Below are positions 19,550-27,509 of a stretch of DNA of 64,000 nt, one piece after another. The translations under genes were made by a program, and so were the position numbers. This DNA is from JAUIIK01 sp963745675 (GTDB taxonomy: Bacteria > Chloroflexota > Chloroflexia > Thermomicrobiales > CFX8). The notes under the pieces were generated by a model. The model was not told the origin of the DNA, did not search any database, and was given only the letters and a program-made list of their open reading frames with translations. The stretch's first letter is position 1. Each line of letters starts with the position of its first letter. Location of the stretch: assembly GCA_963745675.1 (NCBI GenBank), contig CAVUYM010000009.1, positions 62,001 through 126,000 of the forward strand, written 5' to 3'.

Positions 19550-19797
19550 CATTCCTCGCATCTCGAAGGCATCAATGTTTCTGCGTACGTACGTAGCAAT
19601 AGCGTGTCAGTTTCGTTACAGGATGCAGGATAGTATCTGCAATGGCTAGCGGTGCACGGGCCAAAAAGTGGCATGGCAGCGTATGCGATCGTGCTCCATC
19701 TGTCGAGGTCGAATGTTGCGAGGCCATCGAAGAGCAAGTTTCATGCCCGTTCGATGTCCTCGTCATGGTGAGTAAACTGTTGCGCCAGGCGAAGCTG

Positions 19798-20388
19798 CTA
19801 GGCCTCTGCGGTTTCGATATCTTCGAAGTACTCGGCCTCGTTGTCGGCGCGGATGTTGCCGGGATAGAGCTTGAGCTCGATCTCTTTGTCGCGGCGGCGC
19901 ATGGCGGCGTCGACCGCTTCCTGGCCGCCGAGGTACTTGTCGCGCAGCTCCTGCATCCCGAAGACGACATCTACCTTGACGTCATCCTCCTGGTACTTCA
20001 TCACCAGGCTTTCGAGGCGCTTGAAGTAGACATCTTCGCCGCCGCCGGCCTTGTACTCCCAGTCCATGCGGACCTGCACGATCTGCTGGTTGTCGGGGTC
20101 GTAGTAGTCCCAGATGTGCATGATGTCGTGGACGTAGCCTTTGCAGGCTGGGCAGCGCGAGCGGTGCATCGAGCCGCGCAGGATGCCTTCGATCGCCGCT
20201 GGATCGGTCTTGGCGTTGATCAGCACCGCGACGCCCGCACCCCATTCGGAGCGGCACTTCGGGCACATCAGCTCAGTCTCGGTGAACTTCGTGCGCAGGT
20301 GTTCCGGAAACTGCTCGGCCAGCTCGGGGCGGCTACCAATTTCGTGCATGCGCTCCAGCGGAGCCGGTTTGATATTTGTATCTGTCAT
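19798..20388 (-). CDS. CpXC domain zinc-ribbon protein
   Basis: 196 residues. Two CxxC knuckles, CPKC at 42-45 and CPAC at 79-82, frame a small beta domain as in the CpXC family; they probably bind zinc. The C-terminal half is charged and helical (QELRDKYLGGQEAVDAAMRR), without membrane segments. GGAG seven or eight bases before ATG 20388 supports the start. The cellular role of CpXC proteins is not established. It stands between the metal pump and a HEAT-like gene in the same orientation, with 280-odd bases of non-coding sequence on the pump side in which I see no gene. Confidence 0.8.
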   Translation of the reverse strand: MTDTNIKPAPLERMHEIGSRPELAEQFPEHLRTKFTETELMCPKCRSEWGAGVAVLINAKTDPAAIEGILRGSMHRSRCPACKGYVHDIMHIWDYYDPDNQQIVQVRMDWEYKAGGGEDVYFKRLESLVMKYQEDDVKVDVVFGMQELRDKYLGGQEAVDAAMRRRDKEIELKLYPGNIRADNEAEYFEDIETAEA

Positions 20389-20511
20389 TGTTCTACTCCT
20401 TCTTGCAACCTAAGAGTATTGGCTGTCAAGCTGCTCAGTTTGCAAGGTATTTGCCCAAAGACCGAAGATCTGCGTTCCCCAGAGCCTCCCCGCTAGGAGT
20501 ACGCTCGGGCG

Positions 20512-21539
20512 CTAGTCTTCGGTTTCGTCCTCCTGAAGCTGACGTATCAATTCCATCATCGGGTCGGAGCGCAATGGGTCCCCGGGACGCGATCCACCGG
20601 CAGCCGGCGAGCCGCGGTATGGGTCCATGAGTCGGTTGGCGATCTGCCTCACCTCTTCGTGCGGACTACCCGCCGCGGCGATTGCTACCTCTGGATGCCG
20701 GTGATGGCGCTGGAGCAAGTTCGCGGCGTCAAGCGCCAAATCTGCATTGGGGTGCGCGACGAAGTAGGTGAGCAGCCCGATCATCTGATCCGTTGGCAAG
20801 ATCTCCCCGGCGGCGTTCAATGCGCTGCGCCGGATCTCGACCGCGATCGATTCGTTCCCGAGCACGTCAAATGCCTGCGCTGTCGCCTGCGCTCGATTGG
20901 CTCGGAAGGCTGAAAACCAGGCGAAGCCGCGCACGGTTGGCGAGCCGTCCAGGGCCAGTTGCTCGATGCGGTCTGCAAGCATTTCCGGAGATGCCGATGC
21001 GAGATATTCCGCGGCGACGGCGCGAGCAACGTCGATATCTGTCTCAAGGATGCTGATCGCGATTTCGTCCCGCTGTTCGTGCGGTGAGCCCGAATTGCCC
21101 GAACGTGTCGAGCAGCAGGTGCGTAGCAGTCGCTTCGAGTGCCCTGGCATCTCGGCTCCGCAACACTGCGGCCAGTGCCGTCCGGAATTGCGGCGGATCC
21201 TCGGCCAGCCGCGACCAGAACGCGGGCGCGCCGGAGCCAGCGGCAATCGCCACTGCATGATCTGCGGAGACATTCCAGACTCGCCACCATTACCGTCGCT
21301 GCGAGTGTCGCGTCGTACCGGCGCTGGCTGAAATCTTCGTCGTATGCGATCAGCCGGTCAGCTAGTGCTTCATTCAACAGTGACGACGCCCGGAGCCATC
21401 TTCGCCCGACGGGTTGCTCGATCAGACGATCAACCGTCGCGGCTCGTGTAGGCGCGTCCATCTCATCCAGGTCGCTCTCAGAGGCCCGGCCCTCGATCAA
21501 TGCCACTGCTAGCTTGTCGATGTCACCCATACCACTCAT
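20512..21539 (-). CDS. HEAT-repeat-like protein (two frameshifts)
   Basis: Starts with ATG 21539 overlapping the TGA of the DMT transporter gene (ATGA), so it is coupled to it. The N-terminal part (MSGMGDIDKLAVALIEGRAS) runs to about 21290, then the frame changes to AIAAGSGAPAFWSRLAEDPP and near 21085 to SPHEQRDEIAISILETDIDV. The remainder is a series of ~30-residue helical pairs with the HEAT/Armadillo-like spacing of A-x-x-A and D-P-S motifs, for example SPTVRGFAWFSAFRAN and NADLALDAANLLQRH. No catalytic motif. The function is unknown; such proteins are usually protein-interaction scaffolds. Confidence 0.6.
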
Positions 21540-22483
21540 GGGCGCGCTGGCGCCGTTGCGGAGCCGCCGGTTGCGCGGCCGGGCCGGGTGGCCCAGATGA
21601 CGGCCGCGACGACGACGCAAGCCCCTGCGACCTGGAGCAGGGTTGGGATCTCAGAGAGGAAGATCGCTGAAAGGATCAGGCCGAAAATCGGCACCAGATT
21701 GATGAAGAAGCTGGCGATACCGGGACCGACCTGGCGGATACCGCGGTAAAAGAGGACGTATCCGAAGGCGGTCGTGCCGAAGGCGACGACACTGATGTTG
21801 AACCAGTACATTGCCGGCGCGCCGCTCAACTCCCCGTAGCCGCCCTCCGCCAACGCCAGCATCGCGAGGACCAGTCCGCCGAGAATGCCCGAAATCGTCA
21901 TGGCATCGAGGGGCGTGATCGTCCTGGTGACGACGCGTGACATGATGTGGCTGAAGCCGAAGATGAACGAAGCGAGGATGAAGAGTCCGCTACCGAGCAG
22001 CCGGTCGTTGGTCACATCGCCCTGGAATCCGCCGACGAGCACCAGCGACATACCGATCACCGCGATACCCACACCGATGAGGATGCGGCGTGGCGGTCGC
22101 TCGGCGATCAAGACCGAGGCGAAGAGCATCGTCCAGATCGGGTTCGTCGTTGGGATCAACAGGATCGCGTCAGACGATGGTGCAAGGGTCAACCCGACGA
22201 AGTAGAGCACGTTGTAGCCGACGACTGCGGTCAACGCCAGCGCCAGCATCGGCTTCCAGATCGTCGATGGCGGCAGGATCGATTCTCCACGCGAATGGCG
22301 TCCCTGGATATAGAGTGGGACGAGCACCAGCGAGGTGAGGAAGTAGCGCATCGCGCCGGTGACCAGCGGCGGGACATCCGAGACCGCCGCTTTGCTCGAG
22401 GTGAATCCTGCTCCCCAGAAGAACGCAACGACGAGCATCGTCGTTGTTGGAGCGGTGAGAAAGGCGAGGCTACGCGCCTTCAC
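21536..22483 (-). CDS. EamA/DMT-family transporter
   Basis: About 315 residues with ten predicted membrane helices arranged as two EamA repeats; the repeat start FFWGAGFTSSKAAV near the N-terminus is typical, and the second repeat begins around LFILASFIFGFSHIMSR. DMT exporters move small metabolites such as amino acids; the substrate is not predictable. I prefer GTG 22483, which overlaps the end of queF by 14 bases; the longer frame from 22528 would overlap more. The downstream HEAT-like gene overlaps by ATGA, so queF, this gene and the HEAT-like gene form a tight operon. Confidence 0.88.
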   Translation of the reverse strand: MKARSLAFLTAPTTTMLVVAFFWGAGFTSSKAAVSDVPPLVTGAMRYFLTSLVLVPLYIQGRHSRGESILPPSTIWKPMLALALTAVVGYNVLYFVGLTLAPSSDAILLIPTTNPIWTMLFASVLIAERPPRRILIGVGIAVIGMSLVLVGGFQGDVTNDRLLGSGLFILASFIFGFSHIMSRVVTRTITPLDAMTISGILGGLVLAMLALAEGGYGELSGAPAMYWFNISVVAFGTTAFGYVLFYRGIRQVGPGIASFFINLVPIFGLILSAIFLSEIPTLLQVAGACVVVAAVIWATRPGRATGGSATAPARP

Positions 22484-22841
22484 GACCCGGCGCTCGATAG
22501 GTCGCCGTGACCGTCGTGTAGAGGCCACCCCGCACGTTGAACTTGCCTATTACTTCGGCTTCACGCGGGGATGTTGCGGCAACGATGTCATCGAGGATCT
22601 TGTTGGTAACGGCCTCGTGAAACGCGCCCTCGTCGCGGTAGGACCAGTAGTAGAGTTTGAGTGACTTCAGTTCGACGCAGGTCTGGTCGGGAATGTAGCG
22701 CAGGCTGATCTCGGCGAAGTCCGGTTGCCCGGTCATCGGGCAGACGCAGGTGAACTCCGGCGTCACGATCTCGATCGTGTAGTCACGGTCCGGGTTTGGG
22801 TTTGGAAAGGTATCGAGTTCTTTCGACTGCTGGCTCGGCAT
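22470..22841 (-). CDS. queF: NADPH-dependent 7-cyano-7-deazaguanine reductase QueF
   Basis: Reduces preQ0 to preQ1 in queuosine tRNA modification. 123 residues, the length of the single-domain (type I) enzyme. The catalytic cysteine is in FTCVCPMTGQPDFA (Cys34, with Asp41), and the signature ELKSLKLYYWSYR lies at about 57-69, followed by FHEAVTN. First gene of the queF-DMT-HEAT operon. No other queuosine gene is in the window and no preQ1 riboswitch was recognised in the 90 bases upstream. Confidence 0.95.
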   Translation of the reverse strand: MPSQQSKELDTFPNPNPDRDYTIEIVTPEFTCVCPMTGQPDFAEISLRYIPDQTCVELKSLKLYYWSYRDEGAFHEAVTNKILDDIVAATSPREAEVIGKFNVRGGLYTTVTATYRAPGREGA

Positions 22842-22964
22842 CGGCTATCCTGTCTGGCAACGATCTTATATCCATCTAAGCGTCAACACCGGCAATTCTG
22901 ACACGCTAGCGCCGTATTCCGTGAGATTTGAGTGGCTGACCTTGAGATGAAGGGCAGGTCGGGA

Positions 22965-23876
22965 GTGTTCGAACTGAACGACAAGGTTGCAGTGATCACT
23001 GGCGCCGGTAGCGGGATTGGCCGGGGCATCGCCCTGTCGCTTGCGGAAGCCGGAGCGGATATCGTCGCTTCGGATCTCTATCTGGCGCGAGCGGAAGAGA
23101 CCGCCGATATGGTCCGCGACCTTGGCCGGAAGGCTATCGCGCAACGCGCCGACGTCCGCGAGCCAGAGTCGGTCGTTGCGCTTGCTAGCGCTACCGTCAA
23201 GGAATTTGGCCGGCTGGATATCTGCGTCGCCAACGCCGGAATCGTGCGGACCGGCTCGCTGCTGACAATGACTGAAGACGACTGGAACGAGATTGTGGCT
23301 GTGAACCAGTCCGGCGTCTTCTACACCGTTCAGGCGTGTGCCCGGGAGATGGTGCGGGCGAAGCGCGGGGGCCGGATCATCACGATCGCTTCGATCATGG
23401 CGGCCCACCCGACGCGCGGTTCGTTCGGCTACTCGACGACGAAAGCGGCCGTCGTGATGATGAGCCGCTGCTGGGCACAGGAACTCGCGCCCTTTGGCAT
23501 CACGGTCAACAGCATCGGTCCTGGCTACGTCGAATCCCGCATGGGCGTCGGCGCAATCGGTCCCGGCGACGCCTGGGAGACCTACGGCAAGTCCATCCCG
23601 GCTGGCCGCACCGGCACACCGGAAGACATCGGCAACCTCGCCATCTGGCTCTCCAGCGACGAGGCCGAGTACATCACCGGAACCTACAACGTCATCGACG
23701 GCGGCTGGCTCGACCGCTCCTGGTCCCGCGACGACACCCTCACCGACGACCTCGACCACCGCCGCGAACAATTCGCCACGCTCAACGGCGACGAGCTGCT
23801 CGCGACGATCGACGCTGAAGCTGACGAGGGACGGGAAGGTTGGAGCACATTGCGGCGAATGATGGATCTGCCGTAG
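22965..23876 (+). CDS. SDR-family NAD(P)-dependent oxidoreductase
   Basis: Classical short-chain dehydrogenase: cofactor motif TGAGSGIGRG, NAG in CVANAGIV, catalytic Ser in IASIMAAHP and YSTTK as the Y-x3-K pair; the end of the Rossmann domain is ITGTYNVIDGGW. About 45 extra residues follow (DDLDHRREQFATLNGDELLA), an unusual acidic tail. I place the start at GTG 22965 (AGG six bases upstream, N-terminus MFELNDKVAVITGAG); GTG 22932 is possible. Substrate unknown. It is divergent from queF. Confidence 0.9.
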   Translation: MFELNDKVAVITGAGSGIGRGIALSLAEAGADIVASDLYLARAEETADMVRDLGRKAIAQRADVREPESVVALASATVKEFGRLDICVANAGIVRTGSLLTMTEDDWNEIVAVNQSGVFYTVQACAREMVRAKRGGRIITIASIMAAHPTRGSFGYSTTKAAVVMMSRCWAQELAPFGITVNSIGPGYVESRMGVGAIGPGDAWETYGKSIPAGRTGTPEDIGNLAIWLSSDEAEYITGTYNVIDGGWLDRSWSRDDTLTDDLDHRREQFATLNGDELLATIDAEADEGREGWSTLRRMMDLP

Positions 23877-23906
23877 GGGAGTATGTGGGTTGTAGGAAGA
23901 TCAACA

Positions 23907-24044
23907 GCCGCTCCCTCCCCCGTCCCCTCCCTCGAAACCAAGGGAGGGGTGTCTGTGTAACAAAGATGAGTTTCATTGAAGCTCGTCCGTATCGTACGAG
24001 TTCCCCTCCCTCGAATTCGAGGGAGGGGTCAGGGGAGGGAGCTT
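23907..24044. repeat. interspersed palindromic element, family 2, copy D
   Basis: About 138 bases. The left end is GCCGCTCCCTCCCCCGTCCC, followed by CTCGAAACCAAGGGAGGGGT; the right end is CTCGAATTCGAGGGAGGGG then TCAGGGGAGGGAGC. Both arms are hairpins built on CCCTCC…GGAGGG. It lies downstream of the substrate-binding protein gene. Its reverse complement matches copy E. Confidence 0.8.
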
Positions 24045-24066
24045 CCCCGGTTTCCAACTACAAACT

Positions 24067-25569
24067 CTACTCCCCCGAAGGCCGGATCTTCCCGGCATAC
24101 CAGAACGGCACCGTTCCCCTTACCCCGTCGGACCAGGACCAGCCGGTGAATTCGGTGCGGTAGGGCAGGTACTCGCCGTACTGGATGAGTGGGACGCGGG
24201 CGATGTCTGCGGCGAGGGCGGATTGCAGGCGCTTGTAATGCACCCCGCGCTCAGCGGTGTCGAAGACGGACTTGCCGGCCTTGAGGCACTCGTCGACGAT
24301 GTCGTTCTTGTAGCGCATGATGTTGCGCGGCCCGTCAGAAGCGAGGAAACTCGAGAGCTGATCGGGGTCGGGGCCGATGTCGCCGGCTTCCATCGCTAGA
24401 TCGAAATCTCCGCCCTGCTGAACCTGTTCAACCCACTCGACCGGTGTCAGCGTCTCGACCGTCGCCTCGATGCCGAGCTTGGCGAGCTCAATTGCGATCG
24501 TTTCCGCGGCGATCGTGTAGTGTGGGTAGAGTCCTCGTGCGGCGATGCGCAGGCTCATGCGCTTGCCATTGTCGTCGGCGGTGTAGCCAGCGTCGTCGAG
24601 CAGCTCGGCGGCCTTGTCGAGATCGTAGTCGGGCGCTTTGGCGTCCGGGTTGAAGGCCCAGTCAATCTTTTCGAGGTAGTAGTGCTGGGGCGTCTTCATC
24701 GGCGGGTAGATCGCTTCGGCGATGGCTGGACGGTTGACGGCGCGGGCGAACGCCTCGCGAACGCGGCGGTCCTGGAAGCGTTCCTGCGTCCAGTTGAAGG
24801 CCATGAAGCCAATCGAGTTGCCGGATTCGGCCAGCACATCGATGCCGGGCTTGGCGCGCCACTCTTCGATGTCGGCGGCCGGGATCCCGTAGATCGAAAA
24901 GTGGATGTCGCCGTTCTCGATCCCTTTTTCAGCATCCTCTTTCGACATCACGTAGTAGGTCAGCCGTTCGAGGTAGGGACCCTCGCCCCAGTAGTCGGGA
25001 TTGCCGACTAACTCGATGCGGTCGCCTTTGACCCACTGTTCGAACTTGAAGGGGCCGCTGCCAACCGGTTCCCAGTTGTGCGGGTTCGTCTCCCAGTCAG
25101 TCCCCTCGTAGAGGTGCTTGGCGATGATGTGTGAGAAGACGAAGGAGCCGAGCAGGCCGAGGAAACCGGCGTTTGGCTGCTTGAGCTTCACCTCTACCGT
25201 GTGATCGTCCAGTGCCCGAATCTCGTCGATATCCTGAATCCATGTCAGACCGTGGTAGCCGTTATCCAGGACGGTCCGGTAGGTGTAGGCGACATCCTCG
25301 GCCGTCAGTGGCACGCCATCTTCCCACTTCGCGGCTGGATTGAGCTTGATCGTGTAGGTGATGCCGTCTTCACTGACATCCCAGCTTTCGGCCAGGTCCG
25401 GCCCGACGCCGCGGTTCCCGAAGACATCCTGGACGACCAGGCGGCTGTAGATGTTGTTGGCGACGAAATAGCCGCCAGCGCCGGTGTAGTTGCGCCAGAT
25501 CTCATTGAAACTCTCGGCATCAAATGGAATCGCCACCCGCAGGTGGCTGCCCGGAACGATGCTGCTCAT
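24067..25569 (-). CDS. ABC transporter substrate-binding protein, family 5 (peptide/nickel type), without signal peptide
   Basis: 500 residues, intact. Family 5 (DppA/OppA-like) features: GPDLAESWDVSEDGITYTIK, KWEDGVPLTAEDVAYTY, WEPVGSGPFKF, DRRVREAFARAVNR. Members bind peptides, nickel or glycosides outside the membrane. This one begins MSSIVPGSHLRVAIPFDAES directly at the mature domain: no hydrophobic leader and no lipobox. ATG 25569 has AGAGGA upstream, so a missed longer start is unlikely. No permease or ATPase gene is nearby. It is bracketed by inverted copies of repeat family 2, so it may have been moved or separated from its operon. Confidence 0.88.
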   Translation of the reverse strand: MSSIVPGSHLRVAIPFDAESFNEIWRNYTGAGGYFVANNIYSRLVVQDVFGNRGVGPDLAESWDVSEDGITYTIKLNPAAKWEDGVPLTAEDVAYTYRTVLDNGYHGLTWIQDIDEIRALDDHTVEVKLKQPNAGFLGLLGSFVFSHIIAKHLYEGTDWETNPHNWEPVGSGPFKFEQWVKGDRIELVGNPDYWGEGPYLERLTYYVMSKEDAEKGIENGDIHFSIYGIPAADIEEWRAKPGIDVLAESGNSIGFMAFNWTQERFQDRRVREAFARAVNRPAIAEAIYPPMKTPQHYYLEKIDWAFNPDAKAPDYDLDKAAELLDDAGYTADDNGKRMSLRIAARGLYPHYTIAAETIAIELAKLGIEATVETLTPVEWVEQVQQGGDFDLAMEAGDIGPDPDQLSSFLASDGPRNIMRYKNDIVDECLKAGKSVFDTAERGVHYKRLQSALAADIARVPLIQYGEYLPYRTEFTGWSWSDGVRGTVPFWYAGKIRPSGE

Positions 25570-25664
25570 TTTCGGAGTCCTCTTCTCTCTTGCTTACCTT
25601 CAATAGCGGAACCGCTAGTGGCAGGTCCGAGGGTGCATCATAGCCGGTCTTGGGGAAGGGTAAA

Positions 25665-25809
25665 AAGCTCCCATCCCCTGACCCCTTCTCCTCGAAACCG
25701 AGGGAGGGGAACTCGAGTTGAACCACGATCCCTGCCATGAGAACCCTTATTGTCCGGCAAGTACACCCCTCTCCTTGGTTTCGAGGGAGGGGACGGGGGA
25801 GGGAGCGGC
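25665..25809. repeat. interspersed palindromic element, family 2, copy E
   Basis: About 145 bases, inverted relative to copy D. It starts AAGCTCCCATCCCCTGACCC and ends GGGAGGGGACGGGGGAGGGA followed by GCGGC. Arms carry CTCGAAACCGAGGGAGGGG and TTGGTTTCGAGGGAGGGG. The middle ~50 bases differ from copy D. It fills the gap between the start of the binding-protein gene and the end of arsC. Confidence 0.8.
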
Positions 25810-25811
25810 TG

Positions 25812-26234
25812 TCAGCTCGCCGCCAACCATCTCTCCAGCCGCTCCCGCAACCCATCACGTACGGCCCGAAACGCGGCCAACCGCTCTTCGTATGTCCCGG
25901 TCACCGCCGAGGGGTCGGGGAAGGACCAGTGGATGCGCTCCGGATTGCCGGGAAAGACCGGGCAGCTTTCGTTGGCGTCGTCGCAGACGGTGATGACGAC
26001 GTCGATGCCGCCGTCAAGGAACTCGTTGAGGTGTTTCGAGCGTGCTGCTGAGATATCGATGCCAATCTCCGACATCGCCTCGATTGCGAAAGGGTTGACC
26101 CTGCCGGGCGCAGACCCAGCCGAATATGCTTCGATCCGCTCTCCGGCGATGCTGTTGAGCAGTGCTTCGGCCATTTGGGAACGGGCGGAGTTGTGTGTGC
26201 AGAGGATCAGAACGTGTTGCTTCCTGGTGGTCAT
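25812..26234 (-). CDS. arsC: arsenate reductase ArsC (LMW-phosphatase/thioredoxin type)
   Basis: Reduces arsenate to arsenite. 140 residues, with the P-loop CTHNSARSQMAEAL (Cys12-x5-Arg18) and the general-acid loop HWSFPDPSAV near residue 100, as in the low-molecular-weight tyrosine-phosphatase class that is recycled by thioredoxin. ATG 26234 overlaps the TGA of the aquaporin gene (ATGA). The longer frame that reads through from upstream is an artefact of the overlapping frame. Third gene of the arsR-aquaporin-arsC operon. Confidence 0.93.
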   Translation of the reverse strand: MTTRKQHVLILCTHNSARSQMAEALLNSIAGERIEAYSAGSAPGRVNPFAIEAMSEIGIDISAARSKHLNEFLDGGIDVVITVCDDANESCPVFPGNPERIHWSFPDPSAVTGTYEERLAAFRAVRDGLRERLERWLAAS

Positions 26235-26910
26235 GCCTGCGCCTCCCGGGGTTCCTGCTGGCGCATAAGCTGGTATACGAATGCGCCGGCAAGCGCTCCA
26301 GCGATCGGGCCGAAGATGTAGAGCCACTGGCTGTCCCAGGATCCGGAAATGAGTGCCGGTGCCAGCGAACGGGCCGGGTTCATCGATGCGCCGGAGATCG
26401 GGCCAGCGAAAATCGCCTCTAACCCGACCGTCCCGCCAATGGCGATCGCCGCTGCCTGACCGACTGCGCGAACGTCGGTTGCGACTGAAATGATGACGAA
26501 CATCAGAAAGAAGGTCAGGATGATCTCGAGCAGAAACGATTGCCCGTCGCTGCCTGCCGGGAGGGTCATCCCAGGCTGGCGACGTTCCCAAACATACCTC
26601 GCAAGAGCGACGAGGCGAGAATCGCGCCGACAAGCTGCGCGGCGATGTAGAGGGGGACACTTGCGAGCGGGAAGTGCCGGGCCGCCGCGAATGCGATCGT
26701 CACTGCCGGGTTGAAGTGCGCGCCGGAGATGTGGCCGGTGGCATAGATCATGACCATGATAATCAAGCCGAAGGTGATGCCGATGCCGACCTGACCAATC
26801 GCGCCGCCGGATTTGGCATTGATGATGACCGCACCGGTGCCGACAAATACGAGTCCGAAGGTGCCGACGAGTTCGGCCAGTGCCCGGCGTAGCAACATGC
26901 CGTCAATCAT
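26231..26910 (-). CDS. MIP/aquaporin-family channel (AqpS-like), one frameshift
   Basis: Six-helix membrane channel. Both NPA boxes are present: GAHFNPAVT in the first half and GASMNPARS in the second. Frame shifts near 26568, exactly where the first half ends in ASLG and a TGA/ATG overlap begins; a single base change would give one protein of about 226 residues, the normal size. In Sinorhizobium meliloti the aquaglyceroporin AqpS replaces the ArsB pump and lets arsenite leave the cell by diffusion; position between arsR and arsC suggests the same here. ATG 26910 overlaps the end of arsR. Confidence 0.88.
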
Positions 26911-27256
26911 CGGCGGTATCGTCGATGTCGATAGGGCAGGGTAGTCGCTCGGGATTGTAGTCGGTGGTCCCAGCCAGTTCGAGCAGTCCGCGACCAATCT
27001 CTTCTATCCGCTTGCGGTTGAGCCTGTAGTACATCCAGCGCCGATCTGAGGGGTGCGGGTAACTGTCGACCAATCCGGAACGGCGCAGGACGCCGATATG
27101 GTGAGAGATGATGCTCTGCCCCAGGTCGAGGTCGTCGATAAGATGGCAGACGCAGCGGTCTTGTGTGGCTAGCAATTGGACGATCCTGGCGCGGGTGCCA
27201 TCGGATAAGGCGGAGAACTCTTTGGAGGCGCTTGCAACGTTTTCTTGGATCACCAT
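26903..27256 (-). CDS. arsR: ArsR/SmtB-family transcriptional repressor
   Basis: 117 residues. Winged helix with the ArsR-type metalloid site: TQDRCVCHLIDDL has Cys35 and Cys37 at the start of the recognition helix, as in classical arsenite-sensing ArsR. The DNA-reading helix is LGQSIISHHIGVLRRSGLV. It represses its own operon until arsenite or antimonite binds. GGAG six bases before ATG 27256. The C-terminus is acidic (DIDDTADD) and overlaps the start of the aquaporin gene. Confidence 0.93.
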   Translation of the reverse strand: MVIQENVASASKEFSALSDGTRARIVQLLATQDRCVCHLIDDLDLGQSIISHHIGVLRRSGLVDSYPHPSDRRWMYYRLNRKRIEEIGRGLLELAGTTDYNPERLPCPIDIDDTADD

Positions 27257-27285
27257 AGATCACTCCTGAACTGCTCAATAGATCA

Positions 27286-27297
27286 ATCAACATTGAT
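27286..27297. promoter_or_regulatory. putative ArsR operator
   Basis: Perfect inverted repeat ATCAA-CA-TTGAT, 30 bases before the arsR start. ATCAA half-sites are typical of ArsR-family operators. A TTGACC box that could serve as -35 lies about 30 bases further upstream on the minus strand, so a bound repressor would cover the promoter. Confidence 0.6.
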
Positions 27298-27365
27298 ACG
27301 TTAATGGATAGTGTTTGAGCGGTCAATAGCGGAACGCTGTCTCCGTAGATAGCTACGCCGACACA

Positions 27366-27394
27366 TTGACAATACTAAACATGTACTGTAGATT
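27366..27394 (+). promoter_or_regulatory. sigma-70-type promoter of the DUF4397/sortase genes
   Basis: TTGACA at 27366-27371, a 17-base spacer, and TAGATT at 27389-27394. Predicted transcription start near 27401, leaving a 5' leader of about 110 bases before ATG 27510. Confidence 0.6.
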
Positions 27395-27509
27395 TATCTT
27401 CAATGTCAAAGGGCGCGGGCGAATACCGGATCGGCTACCAGAAGATCCGAGTTCGACAGTTCGCATCCAATGGCATACAGGCAATCGATTGGGAAAGGAA
27501 AGATGGTTG

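Noticed and set aside
19642..20496. Plus-strand 284-codon frame opposite the CpXC gene
   Set aside because: The minus-strand protein has two zinc knuckles and a good ribosome-binding site; the plus frame is compositionally biased (Val/Ala/Asp/His) and has no motif.
22866..23771. 301-codon minus-strand frame over the SDR gene
   Set aside because: The plus strand carries all SDR motifs; the opposite frame is a high-GC shadow.
25812..26660. 282-codon fused protein ending in ArsC
   Set aside because: The N-terminal part is an out-of-frame reading of the aquaporin gene; ArsC starts at 26234 with an ATGA overlap.
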